Origin: Corynebacterium tuberculostearicum
GTDB taxonomy: Bacteria > Actinomycetota > Actinomycetes > Mycobacteriales > Mycobacteriaceae
DNA length: 64,000 nt
Assembly (NCBI RefSeq): GCF_030506365.1
Contig: NZ_CP073092.1
Coordinates: forward strand, 1,674,001-1,738,000
Direction of reading: 5' to 3'
Part shown: positions 16,997 through 25,397 of the stretch, one piece after another
How positions within the stretch are numbered: position 1 is the first letter of the stretch
Layout of the letters: the number at the start of each line of letters is the position of its first letter
Notes under the pieces: model-generated
The model's input: the letters and a program-made list of their open reading frames with translations, nothing else
Database searches by the model: none
What the model was told of the DNA's origin: nothing
Translations under genes and position numbers: made by a program

Positions 16997-17857
16997 TTAC
17001 TCCCCACGCAGCTCACGCAGCCGGGCCTGCACAGCATCGTTGTTGGCACTGCCTGGCTGAGCAGCGTTGTCGGCAGCAGAGCCGGACGCTTTATTGCCCT
17101 CAATGGCCTGAGCCTTATTCCCTTCCACGGACTTAGAAGAGTTCATTTCGCTGCGAATCTGCTCCAAACGGGAATGACCGGCCATCTGAATACCAGCTTG
17201 TTGTACCTCGGCCATGCGGTTTTCCACGGAGTTCTCAGCCAGCTCAGCCTGGCCGAGTGCCTTGGAGTAACGGCGCTCAATCTTATCGCGCACAGCATCC
17301 AGAGACGGCGTATTGCCATTGGCGCTCAACTCGTTCATGGAGTTCAAAGACTCGGAAACCTTTTCCTGCATCTTTGCCTGCTCGAGCTGGGAAAGCAGCT
17401 TGGAGCGCTCATTGACCTTTTCACGCAGCGCGGCATTGTTGCGCTGAACCGCATTCTTGGCCTTTTCTGCCTGCTGCAGTGCTTGGTCGTGCAGCTTCTT
17501 GGTATCTTCCACGGACTCCTCAGCCGTAACCAGCTGGGCAGCGAAGGCCTCTGCCGCGTTCTCGTACTCCACGGCCTTATTTTCATCGCCCTTGGCACGG
17601 GCCTGATCAGCCAATTCCAGAGCCTGGCGAGCATTGCCCTGCAGCTTTTCTACTTCTGCCAAACGGCGGTTAAGCTGCATTTCCAACTGGCGCTGGTTAC
17701 CAATCACGGCGGCCGCCTGCTGAGACAGCTCCTGGTGCTGGCGCTGAGCATCTTCAATAGCCTGCTCGATCTGCACCTTCGGATCGGCGTTTTCCTCGAT
17801 CTTATTATCGAAGAGAGCCATCAGGTACTTCCAGCCCTTAACAAATGGGTTCGCCAT
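16997..17857 (-). CDS. pspA: PspA/IM30 family envelope-stress protein
   Basis: PspA forms membrane-bound oligomers (ESCRT-III-like) that protect the cytoplasmic membrane under stress. The 286-residue protein begins with the amphipathic [20 protein letters not shown], then is a continuous charged coiled coil to about residue 220, and ends in an Asn/Ala/Gly-rich linker plus a short RLRELRG tail. This matches the mycobacterial 35-kDa antigen Rv2744c. The ATG at 17857 follows AAAGGTTGAAG; a TTG four codons earlier is less likely. clgR lies upstream on the same strand, as in mycobacteria, but the mycobacterial downstream partners (Rv2743c, Rv2742c) are absent: a terminator follows at once. Confidence 0.92.
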   Translation of the reverse strand: MANPFVKGWKYLMALFDNKIEENADPKVQIEQAIEDAQRQHQELSQQAAAVIGNQRQLEMQLNRRLAEVEKLQGNARQALELADQARAKGDENKAVEYENAAEAFAAQLVTAEESVEDTKKLHDQALQQAEKAKNAVQRNNAALREKVNERSKLLSQLEQAKMQEKVSESLNSMNELSANGNTPSLDAVRDKIERRYSKALGQAELAENSVENRMAEVQQAGIQMAGHSRLEQIRSEMNSSKSVEGNKAQAIEGNKASGSAADNAAQPGSANNDAVQARLRELRGE

Positions 17858-17983
17858 GGTGTGCTTCAACCTTTCTAGGTTAAAAATGTGCGTAATGTTC
17901 TGCTGCTTATACTAGCGAAGCGCTGTTTCCACCGCTTGCACTCCCCGCGGTCGCGGGCGCTTGCCGACGCCCCCATAACCACC

Positions 17984-18020
17984 ACAGCCGACCTTCCTCG
18001 CAAGAGAATAGGACGGCTGT
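17984..18020. repeat. Inverted repeat in the clgR-pspA gap
   Basis: ACAGCCG-A-CCT (17984-17994) and AGG-A-CGGCTGT (18010-18020) can pair with one A-A mismatch around a 15-nt loop. The 189-nt gap also holds one of the window's recurrent 12-mers (17960-17971) and a possible pspA -10 (TAGTAT on the minus strand near 17910-17915). The hairpin lacks a U-tract, so it may be an attenuator, partial terminator or protein site. Confidence 0.5.
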
Positions 18021-18046
18021 TGACATAGACCGCTGACCGCTGTGGG

Positions 18047-18409
18047 CTAAAGCTCTGATGCGGCAGGTGCCGTATGGGCAAGCTCCTCATCCATGGAGGG
18101 CAGGGCCATGTAACCGGCCGCTTCAATCAATACGTCCGAGACTGAGCAATCCAGCGCGTGGCACACGGACGCAAGAAGCTCAGAGGAGACCTCCTTGCGG
18201 CCGCGTTCGAGCTCTGAAAGGTAACCCGGCGATACGCGGGCCACCCCGGCCAATTCGCGCAGGGTCACTCCCTTGTCCGCGCGGAAGGCGCGCAGCGTCA
18301 ACCCAAGAGCCTCACGCAAAAGCGGCTCAGGGGTACGAGCAGTGGCGGGCGCCGCTGGTGCAACAGCGCCGTTTACCGGGTGTTCGAGGACAGCAGTAGA
18401 AGTGTTCAT
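18047..18409 (-). CDS. clgR: Transcriptional regulator ClgR
   Basis: ClgR is an XRE-type activator of clp protease genes and, in mycobacteria, of pspA. The 120-residue protein has a disordered Ala/Pro-rich N-terminus and one helix-turn-helix (residues ~48-75: [29 protein letters not shown]), then the conserved tail AAGYMALPS. ClgR is itself a Clp substrate through its C-terminal residues; the protein here ends in small hydrophobic residues (APAASEL). The ATG at 18409 is used, with AAGGAG some 14 nt upstream; an adjoining GTG is an alternative. It lies between cinA and pspA in one direction. Confidence 0.93.
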   Translation of the reverse strand: MNTSTAVLEHPVNGAVAPAAPATARTPEPLLREALGLTLRAFRADKGVTLRELAGVARVSPGYLSELERGRKEVSSELLASVCHALDCSVSDVLIEAAGYMALPSMDEELAHTAPAASEL

Positions 18410-18435
18410 CACTATAGTCAACGCTCCTTGTCTCG

Positions 18436-18933
18436 CTATTGTTCCCGCAGTGCCGGATTTTCTTCCAAAGTTGAGCACAGGAGACGCAAGGCGGCTGCGA
18501 CCGTGGCCTCTCTGATTTCGTTTCGCTCTTTCCCCAACCCGGAAAGCTGTTGGGAAAATCCGACTCCGCTAGGAGAAAAAATTCCGATATAAACCGTGCC
18601 CGCCGGCTTGCCTTCTTGTAGGTCTGGTCCTGCCACTCCGGTAAGGCCTATCCCCCAGTCCACACCGGTTTCTGCCACCGCCGCGCGCGCCATTGCAAGG
18701 GCAGTCTCCCCAGAAACCACACCGGCTGCTTCGATATCGGCTACTGGTTGGTGCAAAAAGTGGGATTTCACCTCGGTGGCATATGTTATAAGCCCTCCGC
18801 GCAACACAGCCGAAGCTCCAGGGACAGAAGCCACCGTGGCACTGGCCAACCCAGCAGTAAGTGACTCACAAAAGGACAAAGTTTCGCCGCGCTCGGTGAG
18901 TTCAGATACGAGGCGGGCCGCCATGGAGCTCAT
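18436..18933 (-). CDS. cinA: CinA-family nicotinamide-nucleotide amidase
   Basis: A 165-residue protein equal to the C-terminal (PncC) domain of CinA, which deamidates nicotinamide mononucleotide to nicotinate mononucleotide. Motifs: [24 protein letters not shown] and IGLTGVAGP, all typical. The N-terminal MoCF-like domain of longer CinA proteins is absent, as in many actinobacteria. The gene starts 7 nt after pgsA with TAGGTAG near its ATG, so it is coexpressed with pgsA; clgR follows. Confidence 0.92.
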   Translation of the reverse strand: MSSMAARLVSELTERGETLSFCESLTAGLASATVASVPGASAVLRGGLITYATEVKSHFLHQPVADIEAAGVVSGETALAMARAAVAETGVDWGIGLTGVAGPDLQEGKPAGTVYIGIFSPSGVGFSQQLSGLGKERNEIREATVAAALRLLCSTLEENPALREQ

Positions 18934-18940
18934 GAACTAC

Positions 18941-19525
18941 CTAGCTATTCTGCTTCTTGCCGTCGATGAGGTACTGAACGCCGGTAACCACGGTCACCAC
19001 TGCAGCCAAGAGCATCACCAAGAAGGTAGGAACGTTCATCCACTCCGGCAGCGGCCACAGGTACAACCCTACTGCCAAGGATTGCAATACAGTCTTCAGC
19101 TTGCCGCCCTTCGAAGCAGGAACGACCTTGCCGCGGCGCAACAAAACCATACGCCAGATGGTGATTCCGAACTCACGAATGAGAATGACCACGGTAATCC
19201 ACACTGGCAGTACCCCAATGATGTTGAGGCATACCAGTGCGGTAGTCATAAGCGCTTTATCCGCGATGGGATCAGCAATCTTGCCAAAATTGGTGATAAG
19301 GCCACGGGCACGGGCGATGTCCCCGTCGAGCTTATCTGTGAGCATTAGGGCCGCAAATAGGCCAAAAGCCCACCAGTCATGGCCAACAATCACCAGCCAT
19401 GCGAAAACCGGAATGAAAAGAATGCGCAGGCTGGTGAGAATATTTGGCAGGTTCCAATTGGATACCTGTGGATTCACATCCGAGGATTGCGCTGACTGTG
19501 TTCCGGGTTGATTCACGTTATACAT
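18941..19525 (-). CDS. pgsA: CDP-diacylglycerol-glycerol-3-phosphate 3-phosphatidyltransferase
   Basis: The enzyme makes phosphatidylglycerophosphate, the precursor of phosphatidylglycerol and cardiolipin, at the membrane. The 194-residue protein shows the CDP-alcohol phosphotransferase signature D-x2-D-G-x2-A-R-x8-G-x3-D-x3-D, here DKLDGDIARARG followed by FGKIADPIADK, and about six membrane helices. The ATG at 19525 has AGGTAG directly before it. The order pgsA-cinA-clgR-pspA links phospholipid synthesis with membrane-stress control. Confidence 0.93.
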   Translation of the reverse strand: MYNVNQPGTQSAQSSDVNPQVSNWNLPNILTSLRILFIPVFAWLVIVGHDWWAFGLFAALMLTDKLDGDIARARGLITNFGKIADPIADKALMTTALVCLNIIGVLPVWITVVILIREFGITIWRMVLLRRGKVVPASKGGKLKTVLQSLAVGLYLWPLPEWMNVPTFLVMLLAAVVTVVTGVQYLIDGKKQNS

Positions 19526-19571
19526 ACTACCTGTTAGCACCAAGCACCTGCGCTTGGATGCCCCTGCATTT

Positions 19572-19577
19572 TAAAAT
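19572..19577 (+). promoter_or_regulatory. -10 element before yciI-like gene
   Basis: TAAAAT followed by 7 nt and the ATG at 19585; leaderless layout, sets the start. Confidence 0.55.
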
Positions 19578-19584
19578 GCGAAGC

Positions 19585-19872
19585 ATGAAGTATTTTGCTG
19601 TTAGCTACGACTACAACCCCAATAATCCTGAGATTGCTAAGGCCCGCCCCGCGCACCGCGAGTTTACCGCGCAGCTTTTTGAGGAGGGCACCATCATTGC
19701 CACTGGCCCGTTGACGGATTCCAAGGGCGGCGCGCTCATCATCGTGGGGCTTGCCGACGACGCCGTGGTCGCCGACGCCATCGCCCTCATGGACCAAGAC
19801 CCCTTCTACCAGGCCGGCTGCATTACCGGCCGCAGCTTCCGCGAATGGAATCCCGTTAACGCCTGCTTCTAG
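19585..19872 (+). CDS. YciI-like protein
   Basis: A 95-residue ferredoxin-like small protein of the YciI family (dimeric alpha-beta barrel relatives). The conserved His-Asp pair is partly visible: PAHREFTAQLFEEGTIIATGPL near the middle and DQDPFYQAG near the end. The family's activity is unclear; some members have hydrolase or dehalogenase-like roles. Its stop codon overlaps that of terC on the opposite strand in a shared CTAG, so the two genes converge without any gap. Confidence 0.82.
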   Translation: MKYFAVSYDYNPNNPEIAKARPAHREFTAQLFEEGTIIATGPLTDSKGGALIIVGLADDAVVADAIALMDQDPFYQAGCITGRSFREWNPVNACF

Positions 19873-20990
19873 TGCGGTAGCTCTTCCTTGGGCAGATCTT
19901 CGGCCTTGCCCAAGAATTCGCCCTTCTTGTTGCGGACGATCTTATTGCCTTCCTCGTCCCAGTCGAAGTGATTGTGCGATACCGGCACTCCGCCTTGGTT
20001 CTCATCGCGCTTGTTTTTAATAATCGAGGCGATAACCGTAATAACCAGTACGCCCACAATCACGATAAGTGAGGTAATAGTGGAAAATTCTGGGATAGAC
20101 TCCACGTTCTCGCCGCCGTTTACAAACGGCAAGTTATTCTCATGCAGCGCATGGAACATGAGCTTCACACCGATGAAGCCCAAGATGATGCCCAAACCAT
20201 AGGGCAGGTACACCAGGCGATCCAGCAGGCCATCCAGCAGGAAGTACATCTGGCGCAAGCCCATGAGGGAGAAGGCATTCGTGGTAAAGACCAAGAACGC
20301 TTCTGAGGTAATGCCGTAGATGGCTGGGATGGAGTCAAAGGCAAACATCACGTCGATAAGACCAATGGACACCAACGCGATAAATAGCGGGGTGAACGCG
20401 AATTTCCGCTTGCCCGAAGAATCTTCCAGGCGGTGAGTGAGCTTATCGCCGTGATAGCGCGGGGTGACGTGGACTACCTTGCGGATCAGCTTGATGATGC
20501 CCATGTCATTGGGATCGGTTTCGGGGGCGTCGCGAATCTCATCGACAATGAGCTTGAGCGCTGTGTAGATAAGGAATATCGCGAACAGGTAGAAGATATC
20601 GGACCACGCCGCGATGACCGCAGCACCCAAAAGGATGAATACCAAGCGGCATGCCAAGGCGATGACGATACCGATGAGCAATACCTTTTGCTGGTACTTA
20701 CGCGGGATCTTGAAGGCGCCCATGATAAGCGCGAAAACAAAGAGGTTATCTACGGATAGCGCCTTCTCGGTCACGTAACCCGTGAAGTATTGAATGCCGT
20801 GCTCGTGATCCCAAACGGCCCACACGCCGGCACCAAAAAGTAAAGAGACACCGACGTAGAATAGGGTCCAGAACCCGGATTCCTTCAGCGTCGGCTCGTG
20901 CGGGGTGCGCACGTGGGAGTAGAAATCAAAAACAAAGAAACCAAGAATGACGACGATGGAAATCGCCCAGATCCACAATGGCACGTGCAT
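19869..20990 (-). CDS. TerC-family membrane protein, probable Mn2+ exporter
   Basis: A 373-residue membrane protein with about nine helices. The TerC signature is present: EKALSVDNLFVFALIM and, in the second half, DVMFAFDSIPAIYGIT, with acidic residues inside membrane segments that suit cation transport. TerC relatives such as Alx and MeeY/MeeF export manganese or load Mn into exported enzymes; tellurium resistance is only the historical name. The assignment to manganese is strongly helped by the yybP-ykoY riboswitch directly upstream. The ATG has GGAGGG 10 nt upstream, which lies in the riboswitch's switching hairpin. The C-terminus is hydrophilic. Confidence 0.9.
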   Translation of the reverse strand: MHVPLWIWAISIVVILGFFVFDFYSHVRTPHEPTLKESGFWTLFYVGVSLLFGAGVWAVWDHEHGIQYFTGYVTEKALSVDNLFVFALIMGAFKIPRKYQQKVLLIGIVIALACRLVFILLGAAVIAAWSDIFYLFAIFLIYTALKLIVDEIRDAPETDPNDMGIIKLIRKVVHVTPRYHGDKLTHRLEDSSGKRKFAFTPLFIALVSIGLIDVMFAFDSIPAIYGITSEAFLVFTTNAFSLMGLRQMYFLLDGLLDRLVYLPYGLGIILGFIGVKLMFHALHENNLPFVNGGENVESIPEFSTITSLIVIVGVLVITVIASIIKNKRDENQGGVPVSHNHFDWDEEGNKIVRNKKGEFLGKAEDLPKEELPH

Positions 20991-20998
20991 TGGTACAT

Positions 20999-21139
20999 CC
21001 CTCCGGTCGAAGATACAACAAATTGACCGGAGGTCTCCCCCGCCCGGCTAGATAACTGCAGCTGGGCCGGCACGACCGGGAGCGTAACGCTACCGTGCTG
21101 ACGATCAATGCCGAAGGATGGGGTACTCCCCTCCAAGAC
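20999..21139 (-). promoter_or_regulatory. yybP-ykoY (Mn2+) riboswitch controlling terC
   Basis: The minus-strand leader carries the conserved yybP-ykoY landmarks: GGAGGGGAGTA (5' side, 21134-21124), an internal helix with GCACGG...CGTGCCGG, and GGGGGAGACCTCC (3' side). P1 is GGAGG (21130-21134) with CCTCC (21029-21033). The same 3' strand, CCTCCGGTC (21025-21033), is perfectly complementary to GACCGGAGG (21000-21008), which contains the terC Shine-Dalgarno. So Mn-bound aptamer frees the ribosome site and the unbound form hides it: a translational ON switch. A -10-like TAAAGT lies at 21147-21152, just before the aptamer. Confidence 0.85.
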
Positions 21140-21159
21140 TCGTTCAACTTTACACGAAC

Positions 21160-24100
21160 TTAGAAGGCACCTGCCGAAGGGTTATACGTCGCCTGAACGG
21201 TACGGGTATCGCCGTCATCGCCCTGCGGGGAGGAATCGGCGCCTGCGGAAGAATCGGCGTCGGAAGTAGCGGCAGCTTCCTCCTGCTCTTGCTGCTGCAT
21301 CTCCTCCTGAATCTCCTTCGGAGCTTCGGCAGGGTCGGCGCCCTTGATCATCCAGATGATGGTATCGAGCTCTTCCGGCTTCACTAGGACCTCGCGGGCC
21401 TTGGAGCCCTCGGACGGGCCGACGACGCCACGAGATTCCATCAGGTCCATGAGGCGGCCGGCCTTGGCAAAGCCGATGCGCAGCTTGCGCTGCAACATCG
21501 AGGTCGAGCCCAACTGGGCGGTGACCACCAGCTCGACGGCCTCGAGGAGGTCGTCCATGTCCTTGCCAATTTCCTCATCGATTTCCTGCTTGGCCTCGGA
21601 TTGCTTCTCTTCAGTCACGCCCTCGGTATAGTTCGGCGCGGCCTGCGACTTGGCGGCATCGACAACCGCCATGACTTCATCATCCGAGACGAATGCGCCC
21701 TGCATACGCACAGGACGCTTGCCCTGCGGAATGAAGAGGCCATCACCCATACCAATGAGCTTTTCCGCGCCGCCCTGGTCCAAGATAACGCGAGAGTCCG
21801 TCAGCGAGGACGTCGCGAAAGCCAAGCGTGAAGGCACGTTGGTCTTAATCAGACCGGTCACCACGTCCACGGACGGGCGCTGGGTTGCCAGCACCAAGTG
21901 AATTCCGGCGGCACGCGCCTTCTGGGTGATGCGGACGATGGAGTCCTCAATCTCCTTTGGCGCGGTCATCATCAGGTCGGCCAACTCGTCGACGACACAG
22001 ACGATGTACGGGTACGGGCGTACCTCGCGCTCGGAGCCTGCCGGTGCCTGGTATTCGCCAGAGACCACCTTGCGGTTATAGTCCTCAATCTTGCGCACGC
22101 GAGCAGCCTTCATATCCATGTAGCGCTGCTCCATCTCCTCCACCAGCCACTGCAGGGCTGCTGCGGCCTTCTTCGGCTGGGTGATGATGGGAGTGATCAA
22201 GTGCGGAATGCCCTCGTACGGGGTAAGTTCCACCATCTTCGGGTCCACCAAGATGAGGCGAACCTGCTCAGGGGTGGCTCGGGTAAGCAGCGAGACCAAC
22301 ATGGAGTTGACGAAAGCGGACTTACCGGAACCGGTAGCGCCGGCAACCAGCAAGTGCGGCATCTTTTGCACCGAGAACGAGGTGTATTCGCCTTCAATGT
22401 CCTTGCCCAAACCGATGAGCATGGGATCCGGTGAGCTGGTCATGCTTGGCGCATCAAGCACCTCGCGCAGGTGCACCATCTCGCGGTCTGGGTTGGGAAC
22501 CTCAATACCGACGGCCGACTTGCCAGGGATGGGAGTAAGCAAGCGTAGATTATCAGTGGCCACGGCGTAGGCCAGATTGGACTGCAGGTTCGTAATCTTC
22601 GATACCTTGACGCCTGGTCCCAGCTCGATTTCATAACGGGTCACCGTTGGGCCACGGCTAAAGCCGGTTACCTGGGCATCGACCTTGAACTCTTCGAAGA
22701 CATCCGTAATCGCTTCGATGATGCGGTCATTAATCTCCGTGCGCTCCTTGGCTGGAGTGCCCGGGGTCAGCAGGTCCGTGGTGGGAACCGCGTAATTCTC
22801 GTTGCCAAACTGTGCAGCCGGTGCAGGAGCAACTGAAGTGCCCGTTGCCTCCGCGGCTTCGGCCGCAGGCTCTGTGGAGTCCACCTGAGCACCGGTCGTA
22901 GCGTCGCGCCCGGAGCGCTCGCGGAAGAGTTGGCGGGCCTTCTCGTGCGCGGACGAGACCGCATCAGCGCCTCCTTCCACCGCAGATCCAGCAGCGCCTG
23001 CAGCAGCACCGGCTGCTGCAGCGCCAGCGGCACCTGCTGCTCCGGCCGCAGCGGTCTTTGCTGCGCCAGTTGCTGCTCCCGCAGCACCCGCGGCGCCCGC
23101 AGCCGCACCAGCGGCCGAGCCAATGGCGGTACCGGCGGCGGTGCCAGCATCAGCACCCGCTGCCGTAGCCGAGCGAGTGGAAGGAGAGGTGGGACGTTGA
23201 CGAGTAGTGCCCAGCACTCTGGTCGGTTCCGGATCCCCGGAGTCCGGTTGTGCCGGCGACGACGCTGCAGCGTCGTCTACCACCGGGATCTCATCGGTAT
23301 CGCCAATGTCACGAGAGACCGGCTTCTCAGCCGCGTTAGACACGGACTGGAACCCGCCTCGCGTTGGTGCGCTAAAGGCGCGGGTAGCATGCTCCTCCTC
23401 TGCTGCAGCAGGGGAATCCACTGGGTAAGAAGAACCACGCGGTGCGGGGCTTTCCGTGGGGCGTCGGAAAGCGCGCAGGCTTCCGCCACGCTCAGAGGAA
23501 CGGCGCTTAGCTGCAGGTCGTGCTGGGCGCTCGCTGCGCTCGCGTCCTTCCGCGATGTCATCAATATCGCCAGTCACGTGGCCGTAGAGGTCATCGCCCT
23601 CTTCGTCGTAATAGTCTTCATCCGTACCACCAAAGCGGGAGAAGGCCGCAGCAATGGCATCAGCCACCAACTCATAGGCCTCTCGGATAGTAATGCCGGT
23701 GACCAACAAGGCGCCGTAGATAATGACGAGGAAAAGCAACGGTACCGCAACGAAAGAGGTGAAGGCCGTCTCCAGAAGGCCGCCGATGGCGTAGCCGATT
23801 ACGCCACCGGCCCCACCGGCGCTGTCCGGGGTAAAGCCAAGCTCAGGGGTGCCAGCAAAGATGTGGATCAAGCTAAGCATGGCAAGGACGATGATGCTGA
23901 TACCGCCCACAATGCGCGGCTTAAAGTGCCCCGCTGGGCCGGAGATATCCATCATCAAGGCAATGGCCAAGGCCACCAGTGCCACCGGCAGCACCCAGGC
24001 GCCTGCACCAATGACATAGCGGACGATATTGCCCACCCAGGCGCCAACCTGACCCGCAACGCCGAACCATACGGTGGCCGCAAGCACGATGGCAATGCCG

Positions 24101-24573
24101 ATTAGAACGAGCGCCACCGCATCAGGATTTTTCACCTGAATACCGCGTGACTCTTCCTCGCTTACTTCCATGGTAGAAAGTTCTTCTTCCGCGGCTACAT
24201 CGCGCGCCCGAGTAACCTTGCTCTTCTTCTTTTTCTCCCCGCGTGCAGAAATTTCTTCCGGCTCCCTCGTCGTCTCGTACTCCTCGGTGTCATATACGTC
24301 TTCGCTGGGCTTGAGCCCCGCCACGCCATGGCTTACGCCCCGCGCCATATTTCCCATGCTGCGGGCCGTGGCACCAAAGGCAACGCCTAAGCCCTTGCCG
24401 ACGGCCCGGAACGCACTGCCCGTACGCTCCTGCGAGGTCGCCGCCGCGCGCCGATGCGAAGACGTCATAGCCAGGTTTTCCGGCATGCCAGCACCGGACC
24501 GGCTGCGGCCCGACGGCCGTGAACGATTCGACTTTCGGCGCGTTCCGCGCGAAGAGGCATTTTTGACAGACAT
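21160..24573 (-). CDS. ftsK: DNA translocase FtsK/SpoIIIE
   Basis: FtsK pumps DNA at the division septum to clear and resolve chromosomes. The 1137-residue protein has a basic N-terminus, four membrane segments (residues ~150-290), a low-complexity linker (~310-590) with a long run of Gly-Ala-rich sequence, then the motor: Walker A GATGSGKS, Walker [19 protein letters not shown], and a C-terminal winged-helix gamma domain ([19 protein letters not shown]) that reads oriented DNA motifs. Start ATG with a -10-like TAAGGT 6 nt upstream. The stop is followed within 20 nt by the terC leader, whose promoter probably overlaps the ftsK end. Confidence 0.96.
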   Translation of the reverse strand: MSVKNASSRGTRRKSNRSRPSGRSRSGAGMPENLAMTSSHRRAAATSQERTGSAFRAVGKGLGVAFGATARSMGNMARGVSHGVAGLKPSEDVYDTEEYETTREPEEISARGEKKKKSKVTRARDVAAEEELSTMEVSEEESRGIQVKNPDAVALVLIGIAIVLAATVWFGVAGQVGAWVGNIVRYVIGAGAWVLPVALVALAIALMMDISGPAGHFKPRIVGGISIIVLAMLSLIHIFAGTPELGFTPDSAGGAGGVIGYAIGGLLETAFTSFVAVPLLFLVIIYGALLVTGITIREAYELVADAIAAAFSRFGGTDEDYYDEEGDDLYGHVTGDIDDIAEGRERSERPARPAAKRRSSERGGSLRAFRRPTESPAPRGSSYPVDSPAAAEEEHATRAFSAPTRGGFQSVSNAAEKPVSRDIGDTDEIPVVDDAAASSPAQPDSGDPEPTRVLGTTRQRPTSPSTRSATAAGADAGTAAGTAIGSAAGAAAGAAGAAGAATGAAKTAAAGAAGAAGAAAAGAAAGAAGSAVEGGADAVSSAHEKARQLFRERSGRDATTGAQVDSTEPAAEAAEATGTSVAPAPAAQFGNENYAVPTTDLLTPGTPAKERTEINDRIIEAITDVFEEFKVDAQVTGFSRGPTVTRYEIELGPGVKVSKITNLQSNLAYAVATDNLRLLTPIPGKSAVGIEVPNPDREMVHLREVLDAPSMTSSPDPMLIGLGKDIEGEYTSFSVQKMPHLLVAGATGSGKSAFVNSMLVSLLTRATPEQVRLILVDPKMVELTPYEGIPHLITPIITQPKKAAAALQWLVEEMEQRYMDMKAARVRKIEDYNRKVVSGEYQAPAGSEREVRPYPYIVCVVDELADLMMTAPKEIEDSIVRITQKARAAGIHLVLATQRPSVDVVTGLIKTNVPSRLAFATSSLTDSRVILDQGGAEKLIGMGDGLFIPQGKRPVRMQGAFVSDDEVMAVVDAAKSQAAPNYTEGVTEEKQSEAKQEIDEEIGKDMDDLLEAVELVVTAQLGSTSMLQRKLRIGFAKAGRLMDLMESRGVVGPSEGSKAREVLVKPEELDTIIWMIKGADPAEAPKEIQEEMQQQEQEEAAATSDADSSAGADSSPQGDDGDTRTVQATYNPSAGAF

Positions 24574-24579
24574 GCCTCT

Positions 24580-24585
24580 ACCTTA
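24580..24585 (-). promoter_or_regulatory. -10 element before ftsK
   Basis: TAAGGT on the minus strand, 6 nt before the ftsK ATG; leaderless layout. The rest of the 130-nt gap to the TIGR03085 gene shows nothing else that I can identify. Confidence 0.4.
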
Positions 24586-24703
24586 ACCGCGCCACCCCAT
24601 AAATCACATTAGCCACACGCGTTTCCCTAATACCTGGACCCATAATCTCACGGCGAACGCTTCCCACGCACCCCAAAGCTAAGAAACCGCGATTAAATCA
24701 AGT

Positions 24704-25327
24704 TTAGAGAATTGACTTTACGATGGCTTCGGCCTCACCTTCAATCTTGACTTCAGCAGCATCACGCCCGAAGGACCAGAGGATGAGCTCGCCTACCTCG
24801 CCTGAAACGCGAACCACGGCATCGCCCTTATCCGCCACGCCATGCGTATCTGCGGCAACGATTCGCGGCAATCCTTCCGGCTGCAGAATCACCGGACGTT
24901 CAGATTTGCGCAGGGCCACCTTAGCCAAGAGCTTTAGGTAGCTATGCATCTGCTGCTTGATGTGTGCCGAAAAGTCGCGTGGGCCCATGCCATTAGCCCG
25001 GCGAATATCCTCGTGGTGAACAAAGTGCTCCACAAAGTTTTGCTGTGCATCCACGAACCGGACGGGGTTATAGGAAGCAGGTCCCCTCCCCCAGTCATCA
25101 ACTAACTCATCAAAGTCGCGTTCGGCCACCTTGCGTGATTCCGTTTCCAGACGGCCGGACAGTGCGTTGACGAAGATGCCGGCGGCGGCATCGGGGCGGT
25201 TTTCCCTCACCCATAAATGCACGGCTAGGTCGCGGGTTGTCCAGCCCTCGCACAAGGTAGGTGCATCGGGACCAAGCTTATGAAATAGCGCAACCATCTT
25301 GGCGCGCTCAGCAGAAGAAAACGACAT
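24704..25327 (-). CDS. TIGR03085 family protein (DinB/maleylpyruvate isomerase-like)
   Basis: A 207-residue soluble protein. The segments CEGWTTRDLAVHLWVRENRP (residues ~25-45) and NFVEHFVHHEDIRRANG (~105-121) contain the three histidines that bind a metal in the DinB/mycothiol-dependent isomerase superfamily; this is the actinobacterial TIGR03085 group. Its reaction is unknown; several relatives use mycothiol as a cofactor, and mycothiol is present here (mycothione reductase at the window end). The ATG at 25327 is set by a -10 TATGCT 7 nt upstream, itself inside a hairpin. Confidence 0.8.
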   Translation of the reverse strand: MSFSSAERAKMVALFHKLGPDAPTLCEGWTTRDLAVHLWVRENRPDAAAGIFVNALSGRLETESRKVAERDFDELVDDWGRGPASYNPVRFVDAQQNFVEHFVHHEDIRRANGMGPRDFSAHIKQQMHSYLKLLAKVALRKSERPVILQPEGLPRIVAADTHGVADKGDAVVRVSGEVGELILWSFGRDAAEVKIEGEAEAIVKSIL

Positions 25328-25328
25328 A

Positions 25329-25365
25329 AGCCCCAGCATACCGAGCTAACTGGCACGCTGGGGCT
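25329..25365 (-). terminator. Hairpin after RNase J gene, overlapping next promoter
   Basis: AGCCCCAGC (25329-25337) and GCTGGGGCT (25357-25365) form a perfect 9-bp stem in the 70-nt gap. On the minus strand it ends 1-2 nt before the ATG at 25327, and the -10 TATGCT (25335-25340) lies inside the downstream arm. It can act as an RNase J terminator while carrying the next gene's promoter; the U-tract is poor. Confidence 0.55.
25335..25340 (-). promoter_or_regulatory. -10 element before TIGR03085 gene
   Basis: TATGCT on the minus strand, 7 nt before the ATG at 25327, inside the hairpin arm described separately. Confidence 0.5.
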
Positions 25366-25397
25366 GTGTCTTACTTAGCGCGAGGAACCCGTATTAC

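Noticed and set aside
17858-18046. ClgR binding site before pspA
   Set aside because: Several CGC/GCG groups occur, but none fits the published spacing well enough to claim.
19869-20990. TerC as tellurite resistance
   Set aside because: No other ter genes are present, and the Mn2+ riboswitch points to manganese.
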